This document shows, in pieces, positions 34,040 to 42,876 of a DNA stretch of 64,000 nt; position 1 is the first letter of the stretch, and every line of letters starts with the position of its first letter. Source of the DNA: Frateuria_A sp051900415 (GTDB lineage: Bacteria; Pseudomonadota; Gammaproteobacteria; Xanthomonadales; Rhodanobacteraceae); NCBI RefSeq assembly GCF_051900415.1, contig NZ_JBHZGL010000006.1, positions 1 through 64,000 on the forward strand, in the 5' to 3' direction. Position numbers and translations under genes: made by a program. The notes beneath the pieces are model-generated. The model did no database searches, was not told the origin of the DNA, and was given only the letters and a program-made list of their open reading frames with translations.

Positions 34040-34624
34040 ATGAACAGGTTGATGGTCAATGCGCTTCAGGTGGGGATCGCGGCTGCGCTTGCGATGGGCA
34101 TTTCGGCTTGCAACCGCGACGCCAGTGCCGATGCCGGCCTGGCCAATGCCGCGTCCACCGCCTCGGGCGCGGACAATGGCGCCAAGTACGCGCGCGTGGT
34201 CAGCGTTGACCCGATTCGCAAGACGGTGAACAACCCGCGCCAGGTATGCCACGACGAGGTTGTCACGCATAACGAGCCGCCGAAGGACCAGCACCAGATC
34301 GCCGGCACGGCGATCGGCGCGGTCGCTGGTGGCCTGCTCGGCCACCAGGTCGGCGGCGGCAAGGGCAAGACTCTGGCCACCGTTGCCGGCGCGGTCGCGG
34401 GCGGTTACGCGGGCAAGAAGATCCAGGAGAACCGCCAGGAAGCCAAGGTCACCACCACGACCGAGCGCAAGTGCGAGACGGTCAACGACTCCAGCACCAA
34501 GGTGGTCGGCTACAACGTGCGTTACGAATACAACGGTGTCACCCGCACGACGCGGATGGACCATGACCCGGGCGATCGCGTCCAGGTGCAAGAGGGTGTC
34601 GTCTCGGTTTCCGACGCGCAATAA
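34040..34624 (+). CDS. Glycine-zipper 2TM lipoprotein
   Basis: 194 aa. A lipobox (G-I-S-A-C, about 20-24) gives a lipoprotein. A glycine-zipper segment (about 89-130: A-I-G-A-V-A-G-G-L-L-G-H-Q-V-G-G-G-K-G) is the SlyB/Rick-17kDa hallmark, inserting as a helical hairpin. A C-terminal beta-rich domain (about 140-194) follows, with two cysteines. It is presumably an outer-membrane integrity protein. The next gene is a paralogue. Confidence 0.85.
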   Translation: MNRLMVNALQVGIAAALAMGISACNRDASADAGLANAASTASGADNGAKYARVVSVDPIRKTVNNPRQVCHDEVVTHNEPPKDQHQIAGTAIGAVAGGLLGHQVGGGKGKTLATVAGAVAGGYAGKKIQENRQEAKVTTTTERKCETVNDSSTKVVGYNVRYEYNGVTRTTRMDHDPGDRVQVQEGVVSVSDAQ

Positions 34625-34702
34625 CGGGCTGACACAATCTATGCGGTCCATGGACGGACCGCACGCGATCATCGACCCCATCCCACATCGAGGAGTCGCG
34701 CC

Positions 34703-35188
34703 ATGTTCAACCGATCACGCAATGTCGCGCTGGCCGCCGCTTTGGCGGGCAGCCTCGCCCTCGGCGGTTGCGCCACGGGCCCGTACAACAACAATGGCGG
34801 CTACAACAACGGCGGCTACCAGAGCTCCAGCTATGGCAGTACACGCTGCCAGAACTGCGGCGTGGTGCAGGACATCCAACAGGTCTATGTCCAGGACAAC
34901 GGCCATGGCACGTTGGGTGCGGTGATCGGCGCGGTGGCCGGTGGTGTACTGGGTAACCAGGTCGGCAAGGGCGATGGTCGCAAGGCGGCGACGGTCGCCG
35001 GCGCGGTGGCTGGCGGCGTGGTCGGCAATCAGGTCGGCAAGCGTTCGGGCAACGGCGAGACGCCCGCCTGGCGCATCACGGTACGCCTGGACAACGGGCA
35101 ATACGCCACGGTGACGCAGAAGGAAGATCCTGGCCTTCGTGTCGGCGATTACGCCCAGGTCCGCGGCGACCACGTCTATGCCATGTAG
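34703..35188 (+). CDS. Second glycine-zipper 2TM lipoprotein (SlyB-like)
   Basis: 161 aa. A signal with lipobox (L-G-G-C, about 18-21) is followed by an Asn/Gly/Tyr-rich linker (25-45), then the glycine zipper (about 73-115: G-A-V-A-G-G-V-L-G-N-Q-V-G-K-G) and a C-terminal strand domain ending G-D-Y-A-Q-V-R-G-D-H-V-Y. It is a tandem paralogue of the upstream gene, 78 bases apart, with its own AGGAG RBS. A terminator follows. Confidence 0.88.
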   Translation: MFNRSRNVALAAALAGSLALGGCATGPYNNNGGYNNGGYQSSSYGSTRCQNCGVVQDIQQVYVQDNGHGTLGAVIGAVAGGVLGNQVGKGDGRKAATVAGAVAGGVVGNQVGKRSGNGETPAWRITVRLDNGQYATVTQKEDPGLRVGDYAQVRGDHVYAM

Positions 35189-35210
35189 GCGTTCGGACGT
35201 ATAGGCGTCC

Positions 35211-35243
35211 AAAAAAGAAGGCCCTCTCGCGAGGGCCTTTTTT
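35211..35243. terminator. Bidirectional rho-independent terminator
   Basis: AAGGCCCTC-TCGC-GAGGGCCTT with an A run before and a T run after, between two convergent genes. Confidence 0.9.
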
Positions 35244-35260
35244 GCTGCCGGAAATCTTTA

Positions 35261-35695
35261 TCAGTTGACCGCGTAGAAACGGTGTTCGCCGATCGTGGTG
35301 CTGGTGTGGTTGAGCGACCACGCCGGCGCGATCGCCACAGTGGCGAAGTGATCCGCGTGAGGAACGAGCAGCTGGCGCTGGGCCAGCGGCAAGGCCCAGT
35401 TCTCCATCGAGTAGCCGGCAATCTTCCAGGCCTTGGTGAAGGCCCTGAAATTGGCGATGTCGTAGGAGCCGGGCGTGGCCGTAATGGCGAACTGGTGAGG
35501 GGCCGCCACCACCTTGCAGACGGTGTCGCCCCAGCGGCCGCGTTCGCGGCGACGCAAGGCGACTTCTGCGACGGCGAGCTGACCGATGGTCGACTCGCTG
35601 CGGGCCTCCAGATACACGGTCGTCGCCAGGCAGGCCTGGTCGGCGATCGGCTGGGGCAGTACGGACGTCAGCCACAACAGCATGGAAAGTTTCAT
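35261..35695 (-). CDS. Exported SleB-like cell-wall hydrolase
   Basis: 144 aa from ATG 35695 with GGAGG at 6 bases; the open frame extends further but without support. A short hydrophobic N-terminus acts as signal. The core T-V-Y-L-E-A-R-S-E-S (catalytic Glu in the E-A-R motif), A-V-A-E-V-A-L-R-R and W-G-D-T-V-C-K-V-V match Hydrolase_2/SleB-type lytic enzymes, which cut peptidoglycan glycans. It is convergent with the glycine-zipper pair. Confidence 0.75.
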   Translation of the reverse strand: MKLSMLLWLTSVLPQPIADQACLATTVYLEARSESTIGQLAVAEVALRRRERGRWGDTVCKVVAAPHQFAITATPGSYDIANFRAFTKAWKIAGYSMENWALPLAQRQLLVPHADHFATVAIAPAWSLNHTSTTIGEHRFYAVN

Positions 35696-36395
35696 TGTCT
35701 GCCTCCAGCGTGCTGTACGCGCGGGATGAAACTTCCATCTCGTGCGCCGTTGCGGTGGACGGGCGGGCAGGCCGTTACCACCTGGATGAATCGTCGCGAC
35801 CGAAACAAGAGTCGTGACGCTTTGCCACGGGAGTGTGGCGTTAGGCTGGCTGATCATTAGCCGGCGTGATCGTTGGCGCGCGCACTGTTGATCGCGACCG
35901 TCTGCGGTCTGCGGAATGGCGGCTGCTGCCTGGATTGTTCCCGCGTGGAGCGGTTGTTCCATCCGGCGATGTTGCTGCCGGGTCGCGCCGATCCGGACCC
36001 CTCCGGTTCGTCGCGTGCAGATGCCCGTGAGCGATGGGCATCAATCTGAAGTCGGCGGGAGGGTAGTGGCGGTGAAGCCGGCTGGCAAGTGCCGGATAGG
36101 TGCAGTTTAAATTCGGCTAACGTTCATCCAGTGGACATGCTTGGGAGGTGAAGGCCATCGGTTGCGTGGATGACCGGTATCCCTGTCGAGGCAAGACCAG
36201 CGGCGTTCATGCGAGAAATTCATTGTGAAGACCCATCACGTGAATGAGGTGTGCAAGCAGGCCGTCACGCAACAACGCACCCGCGTGGTCGAGCGAAGTC
36301 CGTGTGCCTGACAGCCTGTTACTCGACAACCTTCGTTCACCGCCATTGAACCGCTGCTGTGATGTGCTTCGACGCCTTTGATGCAGGACAAGTTC
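35696..36395. other. 700-base stretch without a recognised gene
   Basis: It lies between the divergent cell-wall hydrolase and the SDR gene. I see no RNA gene, terminator or conserved ORF. The long minus-strand frame from 36207 rightwards is antisense to the SDR gene. Promoters for both flanking genes must lie here but no clear -35/-10 pair stands out. Confidence 0.6.
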
Positions 36396-37286
36396 ATGGC
36401 CGCCCGATTGAAGCCGCTCGACCAGCAGATCATGGTCATCACCGGTGCTTCCAGCGGCATTGGCTTGTGTACGGCGCTGCTCGCCGCGGAGAAGGGCGCA
36501 CGCGTTGTGCTGGCCGCGCGCAGCGGCGACACGCTGGAGGCTGTCGTGAAGCAGATCGCCGAGGCCGGGCGCGAAGCGATCGCTGTGCCCACCGACGTCG
36601 GTGACCGGGAGCAACTGCAAGACCTCGCGGCGGCAGCGATCCAGCGCTTCGGACGCATCGACACCTGGGTGAACGACGCCGGCGTGGCGATCTATGGGAG
36701 GCTCGACGAAGTGAGTGAGGCGGACAGCCGTCGCCTGTTCGACACCAACTTCTGGGGCGTGGTCAACGGATCGCTGGTGGCGTTGCCCTATCTGCGCCAA
36801 AGCGGTGGCGCGCTGATCAACCTCGGCAGCGAGGTATCCGACGCGGTCATTCCTTTTCAGGGCATGTATTCGGCTTCCAAGCATGCGGTGAAGGGCTTCA
36901 CCGACGCCTTGCGCGTGGAGGTGGCGGAACTGGACGAAGCGCCGGTGTCGATCACCTTGATCCAGCCGACGGCGGTCAACACGCCTTATCCGCAGCACGC
37001 GCGCAATTACATGGCACAGGAACCGAAGCTTCCCTCGCCGATGATCGATCCGCATCGCGTCGCCGAGGCGATCCTCGAGGCGGCGACGGAGGGTGGTCGC
37101 GATGTCACCGTCGGGGCGATGGCCAAGCTGGACACGGCGGTGTCGAAGCTACTGCCGTCGCTGGGTGACAAGATGGCGGCCATGCAGGCGCATCGGCAGC
37201 AGCGCGACATGCCGGCCAGAGCGCCGGAAGGAACCCTGTTCCGCGCCGGTGGCGGCGGGCAGGTGTACGGAAGCGCGCCGCACTAG
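36396..37286 (+). CDS. Short-chain dehydrogenase/reductase (SDR)
   Basis: 296 aa from the ATG at 36396 (AGGA at 7 bases); an in-frame ATG at 36381 lacks an RBS. Rossmann G-A-S-S-G-I-G (19-25), N-D-A-G motif, catalytic Ser in N-L-G-S and Y-S-A-S-K (Tyr/Lys), followed by a variable C-terminal region. NADP preference is suggested by A-A-R-S after strand 2. Substrate unknown. Monocistronic in appearance; convergent with the 2OG oxygenase gene. Confidence 0.88.
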   Translation: MAARLKPLDQQIMVITGASSGIGLCTALLAAEKGARVVLAARSGDTLEAVVKQIAEAGREAIAVPTDVGDREQLQDLAAAAIQRFGRIDTWVNDAGVAIYGRLDEVSEADSRRLFDTNFWGVVNGSLVALPYLRQSGGALINLGSEVSDAVIPFQGMYSASKHAVKGFTDALRVEVAELDEAPVSITLIQPTAVNTPYPQHARNYMAQEPKLPSPMIDPHRVAEAILEAATEGGRDVTVGAMAKLDTAVSKLLPSLGDKMAAMQAHRQQRDMPARAPEGTLFRAGGGGQVYGSAPH

Positions 37287-37310
37287 CCAGGTCGCGTTCG
37301 CGCGCCCTCC

Positions 37311-38030
37311 CTATGCGGCAGCGTCGTGGAAGATGATGCCCAGCGTGTAGCGTGACCCGCTGCGCAGCCGGCTCACGCCATGGCGAAGGTTCACCCGGTA
37401 GCTGCCCCGCGTGCCCTGCACGGGGCGATGATGTACCGCGAAGACCACGGCATCCCCCTGCGCAAGCGGCACCACCTCGGCGCGCGACTGCATGCGCGGC
37501 CGCTGCTCGGTAAGCACGAACTCGCCACCGGTGAAGTCGATGCCTGGCACGGACAGCAGGACCGCCATCTGCAACGGGAATACGTGCTCCCCGTACAGGT
37601 CCTGGTGCAAGCAGTTGTAGTCGCCCGTCTGGTAGCGCAGCAGCAACGGCGTGGGCCGCGTCTGGCCGGCGGCGTGGCAGTGCGCGAGATAGTCCGCGTG
37701 CGCCGGCGCGTATCGAACCTCGATCCCCATCGCTTCGTTCCACCGGTTGGCCAGTGGTACCAGCCGTGGATACATGCCCGTGCGCAGCGCCTCGACCTGC
37801 GCCGGCAGGGGATAGTCGAAGTACTGGTATTCGCCTTTGCCGAAGCCATGGCGGGCCATCACCACGCGGCTCCGGAAGTGCTCGCGACAGGGATAGAGCG
37901 CAGCCAGCTCGCTGCAGGCCTGTGGTGATAGCAGGCCAGGCAACTGGGCGTACCCATGGGCATCGAGCGCGGCATGGATGGCTGGCCAGTCGATGGCATG
38001 CAGCGCGTCGGCAGGAGTGTGATCGGTCAT
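37311..38030 (-). CDS. 2-oxoglutarate/Fe(II) oxygenase
   Basis: 239 aa from ATG 38030. The iron triad is seen as H-Q-D in N-C-L-H-Q-D-L-Y-G and a distal His with the 2OG-binding Arg region (V-F-A-V-H-H-R-P-V-Q-G-T-R-G-S-Y-R-V-N). The whole-protein arrangement resembles prolyl-hydroxylase-like enzymes acting on proteins or small molecules; substrate unknown. It starts 4 bases after the FNT transporter stop, so the two are one operon. Confidence 0.82.
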   Translation of the reverse strand: MTDHTPADALHAIDWPAIHAALDAHGYAQLPGLLSPQACSELAALYPCREHFRSRVVMARHGFGKGEYQYFDYPLPAQVEALRTGMYPRLVPLANRWNEAMGIEVRYAPAHADYLAHCHAAGQTRPTPLLLRYQTGDYNCLHQDLYGEHVFPLQMAVLLSVPGIDFTGGEFVLTEQRPRMQSRAEVVPLAQGDAVVFAVHHRPVQGTRGSYRVNLRHGVSRLRSGSRYTLGIIFHDAAA

Positions 38031-38034
38031 GCCG

Positions 38035-38964
38035 TCAGGGTCGGTCACGCCGCACGCCTGCGCCCTCCGGATCTTGCGCCTGGTCCTCCTCGGCCTCGTC
38101 GCTACGCACCTGCGCGTGGCTGATGAGCGCGAAGATGCAGCTGCCGCCGACGATGTTGCCAGCCAGCGTGGGCAGCGCGAATGCCGTGACGAAGCCGCCG
38201 AACGAAAGCTTTCCGGCGAACACCAGGTAGAAGGTCTCCACCGACCCAACGATGATGTGCGTGAAGCCACCCAGCGCGATCAGGTAGGTCGTCAGCACGA
38301 TCACCGCGATCTTCGCGTGCTCGGCCGCCGGCACCAGCCACACCATGGTGGCGATCAGCCAGCCGGCGACGATGCCCTTGGTGAACATCTGCAGCGGCGT
38401 GTTGCCCATGACTTCGGTGCCGATGCCCAGCAGCGCCGTCCGTGTGGGCTCGTCGAACAGCTGCATGTGCAGGATGCCGTAGGCGAACAGCGCGGTGCCG
38501 ACCAGGTTGCCGGCGAACACCACCGACCAGAGCCGCAGCAGCGAGCCGAGCTTGCGCAGGTTCGGGTGCGTCATCAGCGGCAGCACGGCAGTCATCGTGT
38601 TCTCGGTGAACAACTGCTGGCGGGCGAGGATCACCACGAGGAAGCCAAACGGGTAGCCCAGGCTCTCGATGAGGAAGGCGCCCGGTACGCTCTCCAGGTG
38701 CCGGTGCAACAAACCGCGCGCCAGCATCGAGAACCCCATCGAGAGTCCGGCGGCGAGCGCTGAAAGGCTCAGGGCGAGCAGGCCGCGGCTGAGTTCCTCT
38801 TCGCCTTCGAGGCGGATGGTCTCGTGCAGCACGGCTACCCGCGGCGGGCGCTTCTGTTCGACCTCGCCCCGTTCCTGGCGCGACAGCGAAAAGCCGTCGC
38901 GGGCGTCGGCTTCGTTCGGATCCTCGGCGCCGGCAAGGCGCTGGCGTCCGGTTGGCTGGGGCAT
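38035..38964 (-). CDS. Formate/nitrite transporter (FNT) family channel
   Basis: 309 aa. A hydrophilic N-terminal extension of about 55 residues precedes six transmembrane helices with the FNT signatures L-F-T-E-N-T-M-T-A-V-L-P and G-G-F-T-H-I-I-V-G-S-V-E-T-F-Y. The long N-terminus is closer to the YfdC-like branch than to FocA/NirC. It conducts small monocarboxylates or nitrite across the inner membrane. First gene of the pair with the 2OG oxygenase. Confidence 0.88.
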   Translation of the reverse strand: MPQPTGRQRLAGAEDPNEADARDGFSLSRQERGEVEQKRPPRVAVLHETIRLEGEEELSRGLLALSLSALAAGLSMGFSMLARGLLHRHLESVPGAFLIESLGYPFGFLVVILARQQLFTENTMTAVLPLMTHPNLRKLGSLLRLWSVVFAGNLVGTALFAYGILHMQLFDEPTRTALLGIGTEVMGNTPLQMFTKGIVAGWLIATMVWLVPAAEHAKIAVIVLTTYLIALGGFTHIIVGSVETFYLVFAGKLSFGGFVTAFALPTLAGNIVGGSCIFALISHAQVRSDEAEEDQAQDPEGAGVRRDRP

Positions 38965-39024
38965 GCGGGGGTCCTCCGGCGGACCCCGGCACGCTACGAC
39001 GCCCCGTGTATGCGGCGTGTCGCC

Positions 39025-39726
39025 TCAGGCGGGAACGTCGACCAGCACCAGCTCGGCGTCCTCGATCGCGGTGACCCGGAGCGCGGGCTCGTCGCGGATG
39101 GCCGCACCGTCGCGCGCATCGATCCGCACGCCGTTGACCTCGATGGCGCCCCTGGCCGGGACCAGATACGCGTAGCGACCGGCCCCCAGTGGATAGTCCG
39201 CCTGTTCGCCAGCACGCAGCGTGGCGCCCAGAACGCGTGCCTGTACGCGCAGCGGCAGGGCATCGGAGTCGCCCGGAAGGCCGCTCGCCAGCGCGACGAA
39301 ACGCCCTGCACGCTCGCCGGTGGGGAAGGGACGGGCTCCCCAGGACGGCGCGCCCCCCGGCCGGTCGGGAATGATCCAGATCTGGAAGATGCGGGTGGTG
39401 TCGGGCTCCAGGTTGTATTCGGCGTGCGTGATGCCGCTGCCCGCGCTCATCACCTGCACGTCGCCCGCGACGGTGCGCCCGTCGTTGCCCAGGTTGTCGC
39501 GATGGCTGATTGCCCCCTCGCGCACGTAGGTGATGATCTCCATGTCCGCGTGCGGGTGCGGCGGGAAGCCGCTGCGCGGCGCGATGGTGTCGTCATTCCA
39601 GACCCGCAGCGCGCCCCAGCCCATGCGGGCGGGATCGTGATAGCCGGCGAAGGAGAAGTGGTGTTTGGCATCGAGCCAGCCGTGGTTGGCCCCGCCCAAG
39701 GTGTCAAAAGCCCTGCGTTCGATCAT
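39025..39726 (-). CDS. Pirin family protein (bicupin)
   Basis: 233 aa from ATG 39726, GGAGGG upstream. The N-terminal cupin has the pirin metal motif P-H-P-H-A-D-M-E and a later H-A-E-Y; the start G-W-L-D-A-K-H-H-F-S-F is the family signature (YhhW/YhaK-like). Members include quercetinase-like enzymes and redox-sensing cofactors. Located upstream of the FNT gene on the same strand with 60 bases between. Confidence 0.9.
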   Translation of the reverse strand: MIERRAFDTLGGANHGWLDAKHHFSFAGYHDPARMGWGALRVWNDDTIAPRSGFPPHPHADMEIITYVREGAISHRDNLGNDGRTVAGDVQVMSAGSGITHAEYNLEPDTTRIFQIWIIPDRPGGAPSWGARPFPTGERAGRFVALASGLPGDSDALPLRVQARVLGATLRAGEQADYPLGAGRYAYLVPARGAIEVNGVRIDARDGAAIRDEPALRVTAIEDAELVLVDVPA

Positions 39727-39893
39727 CGTGCCCTCCTGCCAGGCGTGGTTGCCGGCCAGACAAGCAAGATAAGGGTGCGCTCCGCGCCGGCAAATGGCCG
39801 TGGTTTGAACGGATCGTTCGCCCGCTGGCACCCATTGACCGGGGCGCGGAGGCATGGGTTAGGCTAGCCCCGGGGAATCCAGGAGTGCGCGTG

Positions 39894-40538
39894 ATGCGCA
39901 GGCGACTATTGTTGGCTTGGCTGCTGGCCGGCTGCGCGGGTCCGCTGTGGGCCGGCCAATTGGTGGTGCGGGTCAGCGACAGCGGCGGACATGCCGTGGG
40001 TGACGCGGTAGTTACCGTGACTCCGGCCAGCCCGTCCACCCAGCCGGCGCCCGCGCCGGTGACCCGCTACGTCGACCAGCGCGACGAGACCTTCATTCCC
40101 TACGTGCAGGCGGTCCGGCCGGGCGACCGGGTGGTCTTCCGCAACAGCGACGGCACGCGCCACCACGTCTATTCGTTCTCCGAGGCCAAGGCGTTCGAGT
40201 TCCTGCTGCGCCCGGGCGAAAGCTCGCCCCCGACGACGCTCGACAAGCCCGGCCTGGTCGCAGTTGGCTGCAACATCCACGACCACATGATCGCCTACCT
40301 GCTGGTCACGTCCGAGCAGGCCAAGGTGACGCCCTCGCAGGGGCAGGTGGTGTTCGACCAGCTTCCGCCGGGGAGCTACACGGTGACCGTGTGGCACCCG
40401 CAACTGCGGCCCGGCCAGGCGCAGCCCAGCGAGGTAGCGGCGGTGGGCGAGGGGACGGATGCGCAACATGCCGACTTCACCCTGTGGCTGATTCCCGATC
40501 CGCGCGGGTTCACCGATCGCGAGCACCTGGACTACTGA
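39894..40538 (+). CDS. Periplasmic cupredoxin-like (plastocyanin-type) protein
   Basis: 214 aa from ATG 39894 (AGGAG at 8 bases). Signal peptide, cleaved near W-A-G-Q-L. Type 1 copper ligands are recognisable: His in T-R-H-H-V-Y-S-F and the cluster V-G-C-N-I-H-D-H-M (Cys, His, Met). Proteins of this kind are often labelled methylamine-utilisation or copper-binding. It lies 4 bases upstream of the c-di-GMP gene and is likely co-expressed, so it may feed a copper or redox signal. Confidence 0.82.
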   Translation: MRRRLLLAWLLAGCAGPLWAGQLVVRVSDSGGHAVGDAVVTVTPASPSTQPAPAPVTRYVDQRDETFIPYVQAVRPGDRVVFRNSDGTRHHVYSFSEAKAFEFLLRPGESSPPTTLDKPGLVAVGCNIHDHMIAYLLVTSEQAKVTPSQGQVVFDQLPPGSYTVTVWHPQLRPGQAQPSEVAAVGEGTDAQHADFTLWLIPDPRGFTDREHLDY

Positions 40539-40542
40539 GCCC

Positions 40543-42876
40543 ATGCGCACCGTCGTCGGCTTCCGCCTCCGTCTCGCGCTGTTCTTCGTCGCCACGCTGG
40601 TGACGGTTCAGTTGTTGACGGCCGCGCTGGTCTACGGCGTGACCCGTCGCGCGATGGTCAGCGAAGGCGAGCGCCAGCTGGCGGTCAACGCGCAGGCCTT
40701 CGTCGCGCAGATGGACGACCTCTCGGCGCGCGTGGCGGGCAATGTGGAGGTGATGGCGCTGGACTATGCGCTGCGCTCGGCCATCGCCGAACGCGACCAT
40801 GGCACGGTGTTCTCCGTGCTGCGCAACCACGGGCGCCGCGTCGGCGCCTCGCGCATGCAGCTGGTGGGGCTGGACGGCGTGGTCGAGGTGGACACCGCCG
40901 ACACCCACGCCAACGGCAAGCGATTCGCCTTTCCCGACCTGGTGGAGCATGCCTTCGACCGGCGCGTCGCCGCGGTGGTCGCACTCCAGGCAGAGGCCTA
41001 CTGGGTGGTGGTCGTACCGATCTACGCGCCGCAGCCGGTGGGCCTGGTGGTCGTCTACGTGCCGCTGGACGATGCATTGCTGGCCCACTTGCGCGAACTG
41101 TCCGCGCTGCCGGGCGACATCGAACTGGCGGTGCGGCCGGACGCTTCGGGCTGGGTCGCCGCGGCGCAGGGGCTCCGGCATACGGGGCTCGTCGCCAGCC
41201 TGGCCGGGCAGGAGTTGCCGACCAGCCCGGCGGTGCGCCGCATCCAGGGCCACGAATACCTGGTGCTGGCGCAGCCGCTGAGCCAGGCGCGCAGCAGTGC
41301 GCCGGTGGTGGCCGTGCTGGGTTACTCGCTGGGCGATGCCTTGCGGCCGTTCCGCGCGGTGGTGATCGCCTGGGGCTTCCTGCTCGGGCTGGGCCTGGTG
41401 GTCGGCCTGATCGGCGCGTGGCTGACCGCGCGCAGCGTGTCGCGTCCGGTGGAGTCGCTGGCTGGCGCGGCGCGGCGGATCGAAGCGGGCGATTACCGCG
41501 CGCTGCCCAGTCTCAATCGGCGCGACGAACTCGGCCAGCTGGCGGCGGCTTTCGGCACGATGGCCGAAGCGGTACGCCAGCGCGAGGAGCGCATCCGCCA
41601 GCAGGCCCTGCACGACCAGGTCACCGATCTGCCCAACCGGGTGGCGGCCGAGGCGGCGATCGACCGCGCGCGCGACAGCGGCACGACCCACGGCGCGCTG
41701 CTGATGGTCGGCCTCACGCGCGTGCCCGACATCATCAAGACCATGGGCCACGGCCTGTATGACCGGCTGATGCGCGAAGTCGGCGCCCGCCTGGGGCGCG
41801 TTGCCGCGAAGGCCTACCTGGCGCGCGCGACCGACACCCAGTTCGTCGCCTGGCTGCCCGGCGCGGACCGTACCGAGGCCGTCGCCGCGGCGCTGCGCAT
41901 CCTGGACGCCCTGAACGCCCCTTATGTCGAGGCGGACGTCAGCGTCGACACCTTGCCGGCGATCGGCATCGCCATGTATCCGGAAGATGGCGCGCTGGCC
42001 TCGGTGCTGTTGCGCCATGGCGAGGTGGCCCAGTTCGCGGCCACCGGATCCACCCGTCCACTGGCGTTCTACGACGTGGCGACCGACCCGCACCGGACCG
42101 AGCGCCTGTCGCTGATGGGCGAGTTGCGCGAAGCGCTCGACCACGACCACCTGCTGCTGCACTACCAGCCCAAGCTTGCGCTGGACACGCGTCGCGTGGA
42201 CGGCGTCGAGGCGCTGGTGCGCTGGCACCATCCGCGTCGCGGGATCGTGCCGCCGCAGGATTTCATCGGCATGGCCGAGGACACCGGCAACATCCAGCGG
42301 CTGACCCGCTGGGCGCTGGCCGCCGGTATCGCGCAGGCCAGCCGCTGGCACGCGCGCGGGCTCGCCCTGAACGTGGCGGTAAACCTCTCGGCGCGCGACC
42401 TGGAGGAGCCCGAGCTGCCGTTGCGCATCGGGCGCCTGCTCTCCATCCATGGACTGCCGCCAGGCAAGCTCACGGTGGAAATCACCGAGCGCGCCGTGAT
42501 CGGCGAGCCGGAAACGGCGATCCGTGTGCTGCGCGGGCTGGCTGATCTGGGCGTCGGCATCGCGGTGGACGACTTCGGCGTGGGCCAGTCCGCCTTCGCC
42601 TATCTGCGGCACCTGCCGGTGAGCGAGCTGAAGATCGACCAAACCTTCGTCCGCCACTTGGCCCGTGACGCCAGCGACCAGACCATCGTGCGTTCGATCG
42701 TCGAACTCGGGCATCGCCTGGGCTTCCGCATCACCGCCGAGGGCGTGGAGGACGAAGGCGCGCTGGCACAGCTCGCAGCGATCGGCTGCGACCATGCGCA
42801 AGGCTTCTTCATCGCCCGTCCGCTGCCGGCGACCGAGTTGGCGGGCTTTGCCTTCGAGCGGGCCGGAGTGGCATGA
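40543..42876 (+). CDS. Membrane HAMP-GGDEF(degenerate)-EAL protein, probable c-di-GMP phosphodiesterase
   Basis: 777 aa. A transmembrane helix (8-33), a periplasmic sensor of about 230 residues, a second helix (about 270-290) and HAMP (about 292-345) precede the GGDEF-like domain (355-510), whose signature is replaced by A-T-D-T-Q-F, so no cyclase activity is expected. The EAL domain (about 525-770) keeps E-A-L-V-R-W, N-L-S-A, I-T-E-R, D-D-F-G, K-I-D, A-E-G-V-E and Q-G-F motifs, so it should hydrolyse c-di-GMP. The periplasmic sensor is flanked by the cupredoxin gene. Confidence 0.9.
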   Translation: MRTVVGFRLRLALFFVATLVTVQLLTAALVYGVTRRAMVSEGERQLAVNAQAFVAQMDDLSARVAGNVEVMALDYALRSAIAERDHGTVFSVLRNHGRRVGASRMQLVGLDGVVEVDTADTHANGKRFAFPDLVEHAFDRRVAAVVALQAEAYWVVVVPIYAPQPVGLVVVYVPLDDALLAHLRELSALPGDIELAVRPDASGWVAAAQGLRHTGLVASLAGQELPTSPAVRRIQGHEYLVLAQPLSQARSSAPVVAVLGYSLGDALRPFRAVVIAWGFLLGLGLVVGLIGAWLTARSVSRPVESLAGAARRIEAGDYRALPSLNRRDELGQLAAAFGTMAEAVRQREERIRQQALHDQVTDLPNRVAAEAAIDRARDSGTTHGALLMVGLTRVPDIIKTMGHGLYDRLMREVGARLGRVAAKAYLARATDTQFVAWLPGADRTEAVAAALRILDALNAPYVEADVSVDTLPAIGIAMYPEDGALASVLLRHGEVAQFAATGSTRPLAFYDVATDPHRTERLSLMGELREALDHDHLLLHYQPKLALDTRRVDGVEALVRWHHPRRGIVPPQDFIGMAEDTGNIQRLTRWALAAGIAQASRWHARGLALNVAVNLSARDLEEPELPLRIGRLLSIHGLPPGKLTVEITERAVIGEPETAIRVLRGLADLGVGIAVDDFGVGQSAFAYLRHLPVSELKIDQTFVRHLARDASDQTIVRSIVELGHRLGFRITAEGVEDEGALAQLAAIGCDHAQGFFIARPLPATELAGFAFERAGVA

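Noticed and set aside
36207..37055. 282-residue minus-strand frame opposite the SDR gene
   Set aside because: Antisense of a Rossmann enzyme; no RBS or motif.
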